From UBA6522 sp965221035 (GTDB lineage: Bacteria > Pseudomonadota > Gammaproteobacteria > Steroidobacterales > Rariloculaceae): a stretch of 64,000 bases of DNA. The translations under genes were made by a program, and so were the position numbers. The stretch covers positions 1 through 64,000 of the forward strand of contig OZ244860.1 in the NCBI GenBank assembly GCA_965221035.1, written 5' to 3'. The notes under the pieces were generated by a model. That model was not told the origin of the DNA and did not search any database. It worked only from the letters and a program-made list of their open reading frames with translations. Of this stretch, positions 32,550 through 40,149 are shown piece after piece (the stretch's first letter is position 1; each line of letters begins with the position of its first letter).

Positions 32550-33371
32550 ATGGCGGTCGCCGAGCAACAAGCAATCCCGAGACTGATCGATGCCGATGAG
32601 CCGGCACCGTTCGAGATACTCCGTGGCGGCGCGGACCGGCGCGTGATCATCGCCTGCGATCATGCCAGCAGGCGGATCCCCCGGTCTCTCGGGACGCTCG
32701 GGCTCGCCGACCGGTACCTTGACGACCACATCGCTTGGGACGTAGGCGCCGCGGCTGTGGCCGGGATCCTGTGCCGGCGTTTGGAATGCGTCGCCATACT
32801 GGGCGGATACTCCAGACTGGTCATCGACCTGAATCGGAATCTCAGCGACGCGACATCCATGCCCGCAATCAGCGATGGAATCCTGATTCCGGGCAACCTG
32901 GGCCTGGGCGAGCCGCAGCGCGTGCAGCGCATGGGGGAACTGTACAGGCCGTACCACGACGCGGTACGGCAGGAAGTGCTGTCGTTGAAGACCGCGGATC
33001 ACGCTCCGGTCATGGTGACCGTTCACAGTTTCACTCCCCGTCTGCACGGATTGGACCGGCCCTGGGATGTGGGCGTCCTGTGGGATACCGATGCGCGGCT
33101 GGCGCTGCCATTGATGGCCCGGCTGCGCTCGGATGGAGACGTCCGCGTCGGCGACAACGAACCTTATTCCGGAAGGCATCCGGCGGACTATACGGTCGAC
33201 TACCATGCGGAGCGACTCGGCCTGGCCTGTGCGGGGATCGAGATTCGCCAGGACCTGGTGGCAGATCCGGCCGGACAGGCAGCCTGGGGCGACAGGCTTG
33301 CGCGGGCACTGGAAGCCGTGTTGACCGATGATGCGTTGTTCCGGCCCGGTTCCACCGCGAAATGGGATTGA
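32550..33371 (+). CDS. N-formylglutamate amidohydrolase-family protein
   Basis: A 273-residue member of the FGase family (PF05013-like), named for N-formylglutamate deformylation but often of unproven substrate. The start ATG 32550 precedes MAVAEQQAIP; the frame stays open far upstream but into mobA. Signatures are VIIACDHASRRIPRSLG with the metal-binding Asp-His, the GGYSRLVIDLNR region, VTVHSFTPRLHG with a further His, and NEPYSGRHPADYTVDYHAE. The last 10 bp overlap the carboxylate-amine ligase gene, so the two are translationally coupled; this pair recurs in proteobacteria. Confidence 0.8.
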   Translation: MAVAEQQAIPRLIDADEPAPFEILRGGADRRVIIACDHASRRIPRSLGTLGLADRYLDDHIAWDVGAAAVAGILCRRLECVAILGGYSRLVIDLNRNLSDATSMPAISDGILIPGNLGLGEPQRVQRMGELYRPYHDAVRQEVLSLKTADHAPVMVTVHSFTPRLHGLDRPWDVGVLWDTDARLALPLMARLRSDGDVRVGDNEPYSGRHPADYTVDYHAERLGLACAGIEIRQDLVADPAGQAAWGDRLARALEAVLTDDALFRPGSTAKWD

Positions 33372-34528
33372 TCGAATTGCGCGAGCCGGCCTTCTCGCTC
33401 GGGATCGAGGAGGAATACCTGCTCGTCGACCGCCAGACCCGGGACCTGGTCACGAGCATGCCCGCCTCGATGCTGGAGGAATGCGCTGCGCGCTGCAAGG
33501 ACCAGCTGGTCAGTCCGGAGTTGCTCCAGGCACAGATTGAAGTGGGTACGCGTGTCTGCAACAACCTCGCCGAGGCGCGCGAGGCCCTCACTGAACTGCG
33601 CTCGGTCGTGGCGGAGGTCGCCGACTCCCATGGACTTGCGCCCATCGCCGCATCGTCGCATCCGTTCGCCCTCTGGGAACGGCAAGGTCACACCGAAAGG
33701 CCGCGATACGCGGCGTTGTACGCGGAAATGCAGGCGGCGGCCCGTCGCCTGTTGATCTGCGGCATGCATGTTCATGTGGGCATCGACAGCGACGAGCTGC
33801 GGATCGACCTGATGAACCAGTTCAGCTATTTCCTGCCTCACCTGCTTGCGCTGTCATGCTCATCGCCGTTCTGGGAGGGCCAGGACACGGGTCTGAAATC
33901 CTATCGCCTGACCGTCTTCGACGCGGTGCCGCGTACGGGGTTGCCTGAGCGATTCGACAGCCATGCCGAATACGAGCGCCATATTCGCGTGCTGGTCGAT
34001 GCGGGTCTGATACCCGATTCGAGCATGATCTGGTGGGATCTGCGGCCCAGTCTGCGGTACCCCACGCTGGAGACGCGCATCATGGATGTGTGCACGAGCA
34101 TCGACGATGCGCTGTGTCTCGCGGCGCTTGCGGCCTGCATGCTGAGAATGCTCTACCGGTTGCGCATCAACAACCAGCGCTGGCGCATGTATTCCCGACT
34201 GATGCTCAACGAGAATCGCTGGCGCGCCATGCGCTACAGTTTCGACGAGGGACTGCTTGACCTGGGCCGGGGACGGATCATTCCCTTTGCCCAGCTCGTT
34301 GAAGAACTGCTGGAACTCACTCGTGAAGACGCCGAGGCGCTGGACTGCGTTGCCGAGGTGCGCCACGTGCATACGATTCTGGCCCGAGGCACCAGCGCCC
34401 ACCGACAGTTGCGCGCGCACCAGGCGGCTCTGGATGGTGGAGCGAGTCCGGATGAAGCCGTCCGCGCCGTGGTCGACCACCTCATCGAGGAGACCGTCAA
34501 GGGCGTGAGGAGCGAGCCTTCCAACTGA
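33362..34528 (+). CDS. ybdK: Carboxylate-amine ligase, YbdK/GCS2 family
   Basis: A 388-residue ATP-dependent ligase of the glutamate-cysteine ligase 2 group; E. coli YbdK has weak glutamate-cysteine ligase activity. The N-terminus FSLGIEEEYLLVDRQTRDL carries the metal-binding Glu cluster, followed by AQIEVGTRVC, the CGMHVHVGID motif, WWDLRPSLRYPTLETRIMD and RWRAMRYSFDEG. It begins 10 bp before the end of the formylglutamate-amidohydrolase-like gene. That pairing suggests a small amide or peptide is made and split in one pathway, but no product is known here. It is followed by 40 bp of non-coding sequence. Confidence 0.83.
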   Translation: MGLIELREPAFSLGIEEEYLLVDRQTRDLVTSMPASMLEECAARCKDQLVSPELLQAQIEVGTRVCNNLAEAREALTELRSVVAEVADSHGLAPIAASSHPFALWERQGHTERPRYAALYAEMQAAARRLLICGMHVHVGIDSDELRIDLMNQFSYFLPHLLALSCSSPFWEGQDTGLKSYRLTVFDAVPRTGLPERFDSHAEYERHIRVLVDAGLIPDSSMIWWDLRPSLRYPTLETRIMDVCTSIDDALCLAALAACMLRMLYRLRINNQRWRMYSRLMLNENRWRAMRYSFDEGLLDLGRGRIIPFAQLVEELLELTREDAEALDCVAEVRHVHTILARGTSAHRQLRAHQAALDGGASPDEAVRAVVDHLIEETVKGVRSEPSN

Positions 34529-34568
34529 TCCGCCATGGACGGTTGGACGTCCGCTCGCCTGTTGTGGT

Positions 34569-35330
34569 TCATCGCTGCGGAACCGCGGTTCCGGCCCCGA
34601 CCGCATGGGGTACGTCCCAATTTCTCGCCCAGTAGATGAAGGGTGTGTCAAAGGCCGCAATGAAGACCTTGAAGGCATACTTGGCCAGTGCCAGTTTCAG
34701 CGCGGTGACCAGATCGAACAGTCCCCACCAGACAATCACGGCGTACAACACGGTGTCGAGCGCTTGCGATGTAATGGTTGAAAGGTTATTGCGCAACCAG
34801 AGATGACGGTTTCGTGTCCACGATTTCACTTTGTGGAAAAACCACACGTCGAAACTCTGACTGATCAAATAGGCTAGAAGCGATCCAAATACGAAGCGGG
34901 GAGTGAAGTCCAGGATGCTCGAAAACGCTTGGTGGATTTCAGCGGAAAACTGCGCCGATTCGGGGCGGGGTGACGGCAGATAGAGCAGGCTCATGCTCAT
35001 CATGACGACGATTATGACGCTGACGCCAAAGCCCAGCATCACGGCTTGGCTTGCGGCTGCCCGACCGTGTTTCTCGCCCAACAAGTCCGTTGCGAAGAAA
35101 ATACTCGAGTAGAAGATCACGCCAAGGCTCGTCTCCATTCCCATGATCACGGTGAGCTTCGGGCCTTGCAGGTTGGCCAGGAGAATCGCCAGGACGATAG
35201 CGGCCGTCAACCCGATGCGGCCGAACAACCGATACATGAGCGATGTCATGGAAAGGTCGAGCGTGAGCGTAACGAGCCACAGCAGGTTCTGGTTCTCGTA
35301 GAAGAACCCTGCGACCCAGTGGGGAATCAT
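34569..35330 (-). CDS. VUT/YhhQ-family transporter (queuosine precursor type)
   Basis: A 253-residue membrane protein with six or seven hydrophobic segments. The family signature lies at RFVFGSLLAYLISQSFDVWFF followed by RHLWLRNNLSTITSQALDT, as in COG1738/YhhQ proteins that import queuosine precursors such as preQ0. The N-terminal part (LTLDLSMTSLMYRLFGRIGL, ETSLGVIFYSSIFFATDLLGEKHG) also fits. Some members are longer at the ends than E. coli YhhQ (about 220). No queuosine synthesis gene is visible nearby, so the cargo is inferred from the family only. It converges on the YbdK-type gene. Confidence 0.82.
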   Translation of the reverse strand: MIPHWVAGFFYENQNLLWLVTLTLDLSMTSLMYRLFGRIGLTAAIVLAILLANLQGPKLTVIMGMETSLGVIFYSSIFFATDLLGEKHGRAAASQAVMLGFGVSVIIVVMMSMSLLYLPSPRPESAQFSAEIHQAFSSILDFTPRFVFGSLLAYLISQSFDVWFFHKVKSWTRNRHLWLRNNLSTITSQALDTVLYAVIVWWGLFDLVTALKLALAKYAFKVFIAAFDTPFIYWARNWDVPHAVGAGTAVPQR

Positions 35331-35457
35331 TGAACCTGGTCAGGAGATTTTCCGCCCATCTCTACGCAGTGCCATATCCACCGGCCCCGGCCTGCGTGTA
35401 CCGAACATCCCAGCCTCATGCGATACTGCCGGGCAGCCCCAGCACTATCCAAGTAAT

Positions 35458-35491
35458 GGCCCAAGAGCATGACGGGCAATACTCTTGGGCC
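35458..35491 (-). terminator. Perfect 10-bp inverted repeat, probable terminator or attenuator
   Basis: GGCCCAAGAG and CTCTTGGGCC form a perfect stem separated by 14 bases, starting 19 bp beyond the stop of the small orphan gene on the minus strand. There is no U-tract after the stem in either direction, so it is not a canonical intrinsic terminator; it may be a Rho-associated or mRNA-stabilising hairpin. Confidence 0.5.
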
Positions 35492-35509
35492 CGGTCAAGA
35501 CCGACAGTG

Positions 35510-35800
35510 TTAATTCTTGGGTTTTTCGTTCTTGGAGATATTGAAGCCCGACTGACCCTTGCCTCTTGCACGTCGAATGGTGTACCCATAGTTTCCGAGA
35601 CGAAATGACGGATCGTCCTGGTAGCCGGCCAATGCGGTACCGATCTTTTCGGCAATCGGGTCGGGTTTTGGTGCCAAGGTTGACTGTTGCGAGAGCCACT
35701 TGCTGAAAACTTCGTCGCCGAGATCGCTACCTACGGATTTCCTGAGCGCGTTAAGTTTTCTCACTTGACCCTTGGTCAAATTCGTTTCATTGATTGCCAT
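35510..35800 (-). CDS. Small basic protein of unknown function
   Basis: A 96-residue protein. ATG 35800 stands nine bases after GGAGG, the best ribosome site in the area, while the frame stays open upstream to 36046 through the end of the MFS gene without sense. The sequence is hydrophilic: an N-terminal helical part (TKGQVRKLNALRKSVGSDLG), a Pro-rich middle (LAPKPDPIAEK) and a basic Gly/Asn-rich end (RRARGKGQSGFNISKNEKPKN). I recognise no family. It stands alone between the VUT and MFS genes with a strong hairpin after it, and base composition is lower in GC than its neighbours, so it may have been acquired. Confidence 0.6.
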   Translation of the reverse strand: MAINETNLTKGQVRKLNALRKSVGSDLGDEVFSKWLSQQSTLAPKPDPIAEKIGTALAGYQDDPSFRLGNYGYTIRRARGKGQSGFNISKNEKPKN

Positions 35801-36002
35801 TAGAACGATCCTCCGTTGTTTGCTTGGCAAATGCCTGTGACAATCCAATATGATACATGAGCTTTGCCCAAGATAGAAACTCCCAAACGAAACTCCCTTG
35901 TCTTGGCGATTCGCGATACACCAGGCATGGATCGAGCAGCAAACGAAAGCTGCCCGTTCAATGCCTGATGCGCTGTTCAATTCATTGCAACTTGTATCGT
36001 GT

Positions 36003-37190
36003 CTACGTGCGGCCGCTTGCCAAACGGCGGTCATTTGATTTGACAACAGGAGTAAATAACACGCAGCAGAACACGAAACTGACCAATCCGGTGGTCAAAG
36101 CAGGAGTGTAGTCAATGGTCTGGCCTGTCATGGCCTCGGCCAGGAACAGACCGACGACAAAGGGGCCCAGCGCCTGACCGAAAGCGACCACAAAGTTGGT
36201 TGCGATGATCAGCCTCCCCGACGGGTCGAGCGTGGTCATGTTGGCCAGCAGGTACGGGGAAATGAACCACCAGCCGTACTTGAAGAGAAAGGCCGACAGG
36301 ACAAATGCGCCTTGGGATGACAAGCCATACAACAGTACAAAGGAAACTGCGATTATGGTGATTCCCGCGGCAAAGGGGATGATGCGCCCGAGACTCGTGC
36401 TGAGCCACGTGGCGGTCAACGCGCCGGTCACTCCAACAACGGACACGCCAGCGAGCGTGTAACCGATGAACCTGGAGTCGAAGCCCGCGGCATCGCCCAT
36501 GCGTTCCACGAAATTCCAGACGCCTCCGACGGCGAGATAGAAAAAGATCAATCCCACCAGGGCCATTGGCGCCAGCCGTCTTGTGCTCGGGTCGAGCCGG
36601 CTCCACCGAAACTCGGGTACGGCGGCACCGCCGGATGGGAAACTGCTGACTGCGAGTGCCAGCAACGCCATGATGACCGCAAGCGCCATGTAGAAGCCGT
36701 GAATGCCGATGACCGGGAGAATGAACGGCATGCAGAAGAGCGCGATCGCGGCGAAGACGATCTGGCCCGTTTGCCAGAACCCGAAGACGCGTTCCTGGTT
36801 GGATGTCAGACCGGTCGAGGTGAGCGTCACCAGCATGATCGTCCCCACACCCAGTCCGGTGGTAAATCGCGTTGCCCCCATCAGCCATGGATCGCTGACC
36901 AGTGTGGAGGAAAGATTGCCGACCACCGTCAACGCGAGCGCGAAGTACAAGACCCTGCGCCAGTTGACCTTGCCGATCCACCAGAAAGCCGGAAATGTCG
37001 CAAGCGAAGCGCCGCCGAGTTCGGCGAAGATCATGTTTCCGCCCTGCTGCGGCGTGAAGCCCAGTTGCGTCACCATCGCGCCGACGACCAGCGGCCCCAC
37101 GAGCACCGCCGAAGGTGTGATGGACGCGAGCAATGCGATGGCGAATACGGTTCGCGGGCTGTTGACGTCGATCGAATCGTTTGCGTGCAT
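36003..37190 (-). CDS. MFS transporter, likely for the adjacent sugar/polyol module
   Basis: A 395-residue major facilitator with about twelve hydrophobic segments (first: TVFAIALLASITPSAVLVGPLVVGAMV; late: LLANMTTLDPSGRLIIATNFVVAFGQALGPFVVGLFL). The loop after helix 2 contains WWIGKVNWRRVL in place of the usual DRxGRR, so it belongs to an atypical branch. It is transcribed away from the SDR gene across 68 bp, and the genes beyond encode aldolase, polyol dehydrogenase and sugar kinase, so uptake of their substrate is the likely role (inference from position). Confidence 0.78.
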   Translation of the reverse strand: MHANDSIDVNSPRTVFAIALLASITPSAVLVGPLVVGAMVTQLGFTPQQGGNMIFAELGGASLATFPAFWWIGKVNWRRVLYFALALTVVGNLSSTLVSDPWLMGATRFTTGLGVGTIMLVTLTSTGLTSNQERVFGFWQTGQIVFAAIALFCMPFILPVIGIHGFYMALAVIMALLALAVSSFPSGGAAVPEFRWSRLDPSTRRLAPMALVGLIFFYLAVGGVWNFVERMGDAAGFDSRFIGYTLAGVSVVGVTGALTATWLSTSLGRIIPFAAGITIIAVSFVLLYGLSSQGAFVLSAFLFKYGWWFISPYLLANMTTLDPSGRLIIATNFVVAFGQALGPFVVGLFLAEAMTGQTIDYTPALTTGLVSFVFCCVLFTPVVKSNDRRLASGRT

Positions 37191-37258
37191 ATCTCACCGA
37201 AGTTGATTCGGAAAGTGGCGCGGTTCCAAGTTGTCCGCTTCCATGGATAATAACGGGC

Positions 37259-38035
37259 ATGAACAGTCAGGCGAAAAGATTCTCGGGCAAGGTGGCGCTG
37301 ATCACCGGAGGAAACTCCGGCATTGGATTGGAGACGGCGCTGTCGTTTGCCCGGCAGGGTGCCGCCGTTGTCATCGCGGCGCGCCGGGAGGAGCAGGGCG
37401 GGGCCGCCGTTTCCCGTATAACGGAGCAAGGTGGCCAGGCGATCTTCGTCGCCACCGACGTGGCGGATGGACGCGCCTGCGAAGAGCTCGTCGAGCGCGC
37501 GCTCAAGCACTTCGGGCGACTGGACTATGCCTTCAACAACGCCGGCGTCAGCGGTCGCGCCATACCCACGGCGGAGTTTTCAGAGGCGGCGTGGGATCGG
37601 ACCATCGCCGTCAATCTCAGCGGCGTGTTTCTGAGCATGAAATACCAGATCGGGGCGATGCTCGACCATGGCGGCGGCGTGATCGTGAACAACGCTTCGG
37701 TGGCGGGCCTGAACGGCGCGGTCGTTCCGGGTTGCGCATACGTGGCCAGCAAGCATGGCGTGGTAGGCCTCACCAAGGCCGCGGCCGCCGAATACGCGGA
37801 CCGGGGGGTTCGCATCAACGTGGTCTGTCCCGCCGTCATCAGGACGCCCATGGCCGAGGCGGCGTTCGCCGATCCGGAACTTCGCAACAAGGTCTACCGC
37901 CAACACGCCATCGGAAGGGTCGGAGAACCGGAGGAGGTCGCCTCGGTGGTGACCTTTCTGTGTTCTGAAGAAGCGTCGTTTCTGACCGGTATCTCGGTCC
38001 CCGTCGACGGCGGATTCATGCTCTTGAAGGATTGA
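37259..38035 (+). CDS. Short-chain dehydrogenase/reductase
   Basis: A 258-residue classical SDR. Start ATG 37259; a GATAAT hexamer lies seven bases upstream and no Shine-Dalgarno is visible. The cofactor motif is TGGNSGIG, the structural motif NNAG is present, and the active site is Ser-Val in NNASVAGLN with YVASKHG (Tyr and Lys spaced by three). An Arg-Arg pair after the second strand (AARREEQ) favours NADP. The C-terminus ISVPVDGGFMLL is typical. It opens a five-gene rightward operon (SDR, aldolase-like, zinc dehydrogenase, FGGY kinase, dusA) with gaps of 1-16 bp, so it probably oxidises or reduces a sugar or polyol intermediate. Confidence 0.85.
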   Translation: MNSQAKRFSGKVALITGGNSGIGLETALSFARQGAAVVIAARREEQGGAAVSRITEQGGQAIFVATDVADGRACEELVERALKHFGRLDYAFNNAGVSGRAIPTAEFSEAAWDRTIAVNLSGVFLSMKYQIGAMLDHGGGVIVNNASVAGLNGAVVPGCAYVASKHGVVGLTKAAAAEYADRGVRINVVCPAVIRTPMAEAAFADPELRNKVYRQHAIGRVGEPEEVASVVTFLCSEEASFLTGISVPVDGGFMLLKD

Positions 38036-38041
38036 CTGCCA

Positions 38042-39031
38042 GTGGAGAAAACCCTCGACCGCAAGCTTGCGGCATTGCGCTCGGCAAAGGGCGGCAACGA
38101 ATTCGTCATCTGCTATGCGGCCGACCCGGACCTCGCGCTGGGCGTTTCGTCCATGGTTGGCCTTTTCCCGACCCTGGCTGCGTACCGGGAACACATGGAA
38201 TCGCTGGTGCGCGACGGCCAGCTGGATATTCTGTTGGCCTCGGCCAGCTCCATGGACGACCTGGCCCACCGGCGGCGTCTCTTCGATGAATCGGCAGTCA
38301 CGCCGGCCGCTAGAGCCAACGACACGACGGACAATTGGCATGTGCGTCACGGAGTCTACGATACATCCCTGTCACGGCCTTTCTCTTCTTCCACACTGGA
38401 TGAAATCCGCTTCGGAACGCTGACGCCGGAGCGGGACGCGGTCCCGGCCGTGAACCTCGGGCTCTATTCCGTGACGTTCAATAATGATGTCGACACCGAC
38501 CTTCAGACGCTGAAGGGCTTTCGGGAATTTCGTGTGGCGGCTGCCAGGGCGGGGTTCCGTTACTTTGTGGAAGTGTTCAATCCCAGCGCGCCGGTGAACC
38601 TGTCGCCCGAGGAAATTCCGGGGTTCGTGAATGACTGCATGGCGCGAATGCTGGCCGGATTGCCTGACGCGTCCGCGCCGGAATTCCTCAAGGTGGCCTA
38701 CAACGGACCACGGGCCATGGAGGAACTGGTCGCCTACACTCCCGCGATCGTCGGTGTACTGGGCGGCCCGCCGAGCACAACCTGCGACGCCTACACGCTG
38801 GTGAGCAAGGCGAAGAAATACGGTGCCCGGGTGGCGTTGTTCGGGCGGCGGATCCAGACCACCGAGGACCCGGTGAATTTCGTTCGCCTGCTGCGCGAGG
38901 TGGCTGACGACAATCTTGAGCCGGAAGAGGCCGTCAGGGCCTATCGTGACGCGCTGCGGCGCGCCGGAATTGCGCCGCATCGATCATTGGAGGAGGATCT
39001 GACGGTCGTCATGCCGGAGTTGAAGCACTGA
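38042..39031 (+). CDS. Class I aldolase-like TIM-barrel protein (LsrF/DeoC-related)
   Basis: A 329-residue protein from GTG 38042, six bases after the SDR stop. The C-terminal half looks like a Schiff-base aldolase of the LsrF/archaeal FBA/DeoC type: FLKVAYNGPRAMEELV with Lys217 placed as the imine-forming lysine, VGVLGGPPS as the next phosphate-type loop, then GARVALFGRRIQTTEDPVNF, which mirrors the 'GRNI-x-Q-x-P' end of LsrF. The N-terminal half (FVICYAADPDLALGVSSMVGL) has no clear counterpart, so the assignment rests on the second half only. It is embedded between an SDR and a polyol dehydrogenase and would cleave or condense their product. Substrate unknown. Confidence 0.65.
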   Translation: MEKTLDRKLAALRSAKGGNEFVICYAADPDLALGVSSMVGLFPTLAAYREHMESLVRDGQLDILLASASSMDDLAHRRRLFDESAVTPAARANDTTDNWHVRHGVYDTSLSRPFSSSTLDEIRFGTLTPERDAVPAVNLGLYSVTFNNDVDTDLQTLKGFREFRVAAARAGFRYFVEVFNPSAPVNLSPEEIPGFVNDCMARMLAGLPDASAPEFLKVAYNGPRAMEELVAYTPAIVGVLGGPPSTTCDAYTLVSKAKKYGARVALFGRRIQTTEDPVNFVRLLREVADDNLEPEEAVRAYRDALRRAGIAPHRSLEEDLTVVMPELKH

Positions 39032-39032
39032 C

Positions 39033-40133
39033 ATGAAATATCACGCCAATCAGCCGTTGCCCAGGCGGATGCGGGCGGTCATTTGCCACAAGCCCGAGGA
39101 CTATCGGCTCGAGGAGGTTGATGTGCCCGTCCCGGGACCCGGGGAAGTGGTCATCAAGGTGCATTCAGCCGGCATCTGCGCCAGCGACATCGCCTGCTAC
39201 ATGGGAACGCCCGGGTACTGGAGCGCGGGTGGGGTCAAGGGCTATGTCCAGCCCCCGGTGGTCCCCGGGCACGAGTTTGTGGGCCATGTGGCCGCGCTTG
39301 GAGAAGGGGCCGGTGAACGCTATGGCCTCACGATCGGAGATACGGCCGTTTCGGAACAGGTGACGCCCTGCTGGTCCTGCCGGTTTTGCAAGGGCGGCAA
39401 CTATCACATTTGCGTTACTCCCGAGATCTACGGTTTCCGTCGCAAGGCCCAGGGGGCCATGGCCGAGTACATGAAATTTCCGGGCAATGCGATCAATCAC
39501 AGGATTCCCGGGACCGTGCCGATCGAGCACGCGGTCTACGTGGAGCCGCTGGCCTGCGCCATACATGCCGTGCAGCGCGCCGACATCCAGTTCGATGACG
39601 TCGTGGTCATCGCCGGTGCGGGTCCTGTCGGCATGGGCATGATCGCCGCCGCCCGGCTGAAGAATCCGAGGCTGTTGATCGCCGCCGACCTGAATGACTG
39701 GCGCCTGGAACTGGCCAAGGCGGCGGGAGCGGATCGCGTTCTGAATCCGGCAACCGGCGATGTCGTGTCGGAAGTGCTCAGGCTCACCGGCGGCTACGGC
39801 TGCGACAAGTTCATCGAGGCCAGCGGCGCCGGCGCCGCGGTCGAACAGGGTCTGGCCATGATCCGCAATCAGGGGACCCTTGTCGTGTTCGGGGTTTTCA
39901 AGAAGCCCGTCACGGTGGACTGGACGCTGATCGGAGACCGCAAGGAACTGAATATCCACGGGTCACATCTCGGACCGGGCTGCTATCCGATCGCCATCGA
40001 CATGCTTGCCAAGGGCCTCCTGCCCATGGACCGGATCATCAGCCACACGTTGCCTCTGAGCGAGTTCCAGCGCGGCATCGACCTGGTGCGGGACGGTTCA
40101 CGTTCCGTCAAGGTCGCCCTGAGACCGTCCTGA
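39033..40133 (+). CDS. Zinc-dependent polyol dehydrogenase (erythritol/threitol dehydrogenase-like)
   Basis: A 366-residue zinc alcohol dehydrogenase. The catalytic zinc Cys is in AGICASDIACY and the Glu-His in PGHEFVGHV; four structural-zinc cysteines lie in CWSCRFCKGGNYHIC. The Rossmann motif is GAGPVGMG followed by AADLNDWRLELAK, giving NAD preference. The opening MRAVICHKPEDYRLEEVDVP and YVQPPVVPGHEFVG recall tetritol (erythritol/L-threitol) dehydrogenases. It begins one base after the aldolase stop and is followed by a kinase, so it likely converts a polyol or sugar acid to a ketose that is then phosphorylated. Confidence 0.82.
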   Translation: MKYHANQPLPRRMRAVICHKPEDYRLEEVDVPVPGPGEVVIKVHSAGICASDIACYMGTPGYWSAGGVKGYVQPPVVPGHEFVGHVAALGEGAGERYGLTIGDTAVSEQVTPCWSCRFCKGGNYHICVTPEIYGFRRKAQGAMAEYMKFPGNAINHRIPGTVPIEHAVYVEPLACAIHAVQRADIQFDDVVVIAGAGPVGMGMIAAARLKNPRLLIAADLNDWRLELAKAAGADRVLNPATGDVVSEVLRLTGGYGCDKFIEASGAGAAVEQGLAMIRNQGTLVVFGVFKKPVTVDWTLIGDRKELNIHGSHLGPGCYPIAIDMLAKGLLPMDRIISHTLPLSEFQRGIDLVRDGSRSVKVALRPS

Positions 40134-40149
40134 GACCGGGAGCAGTCCG

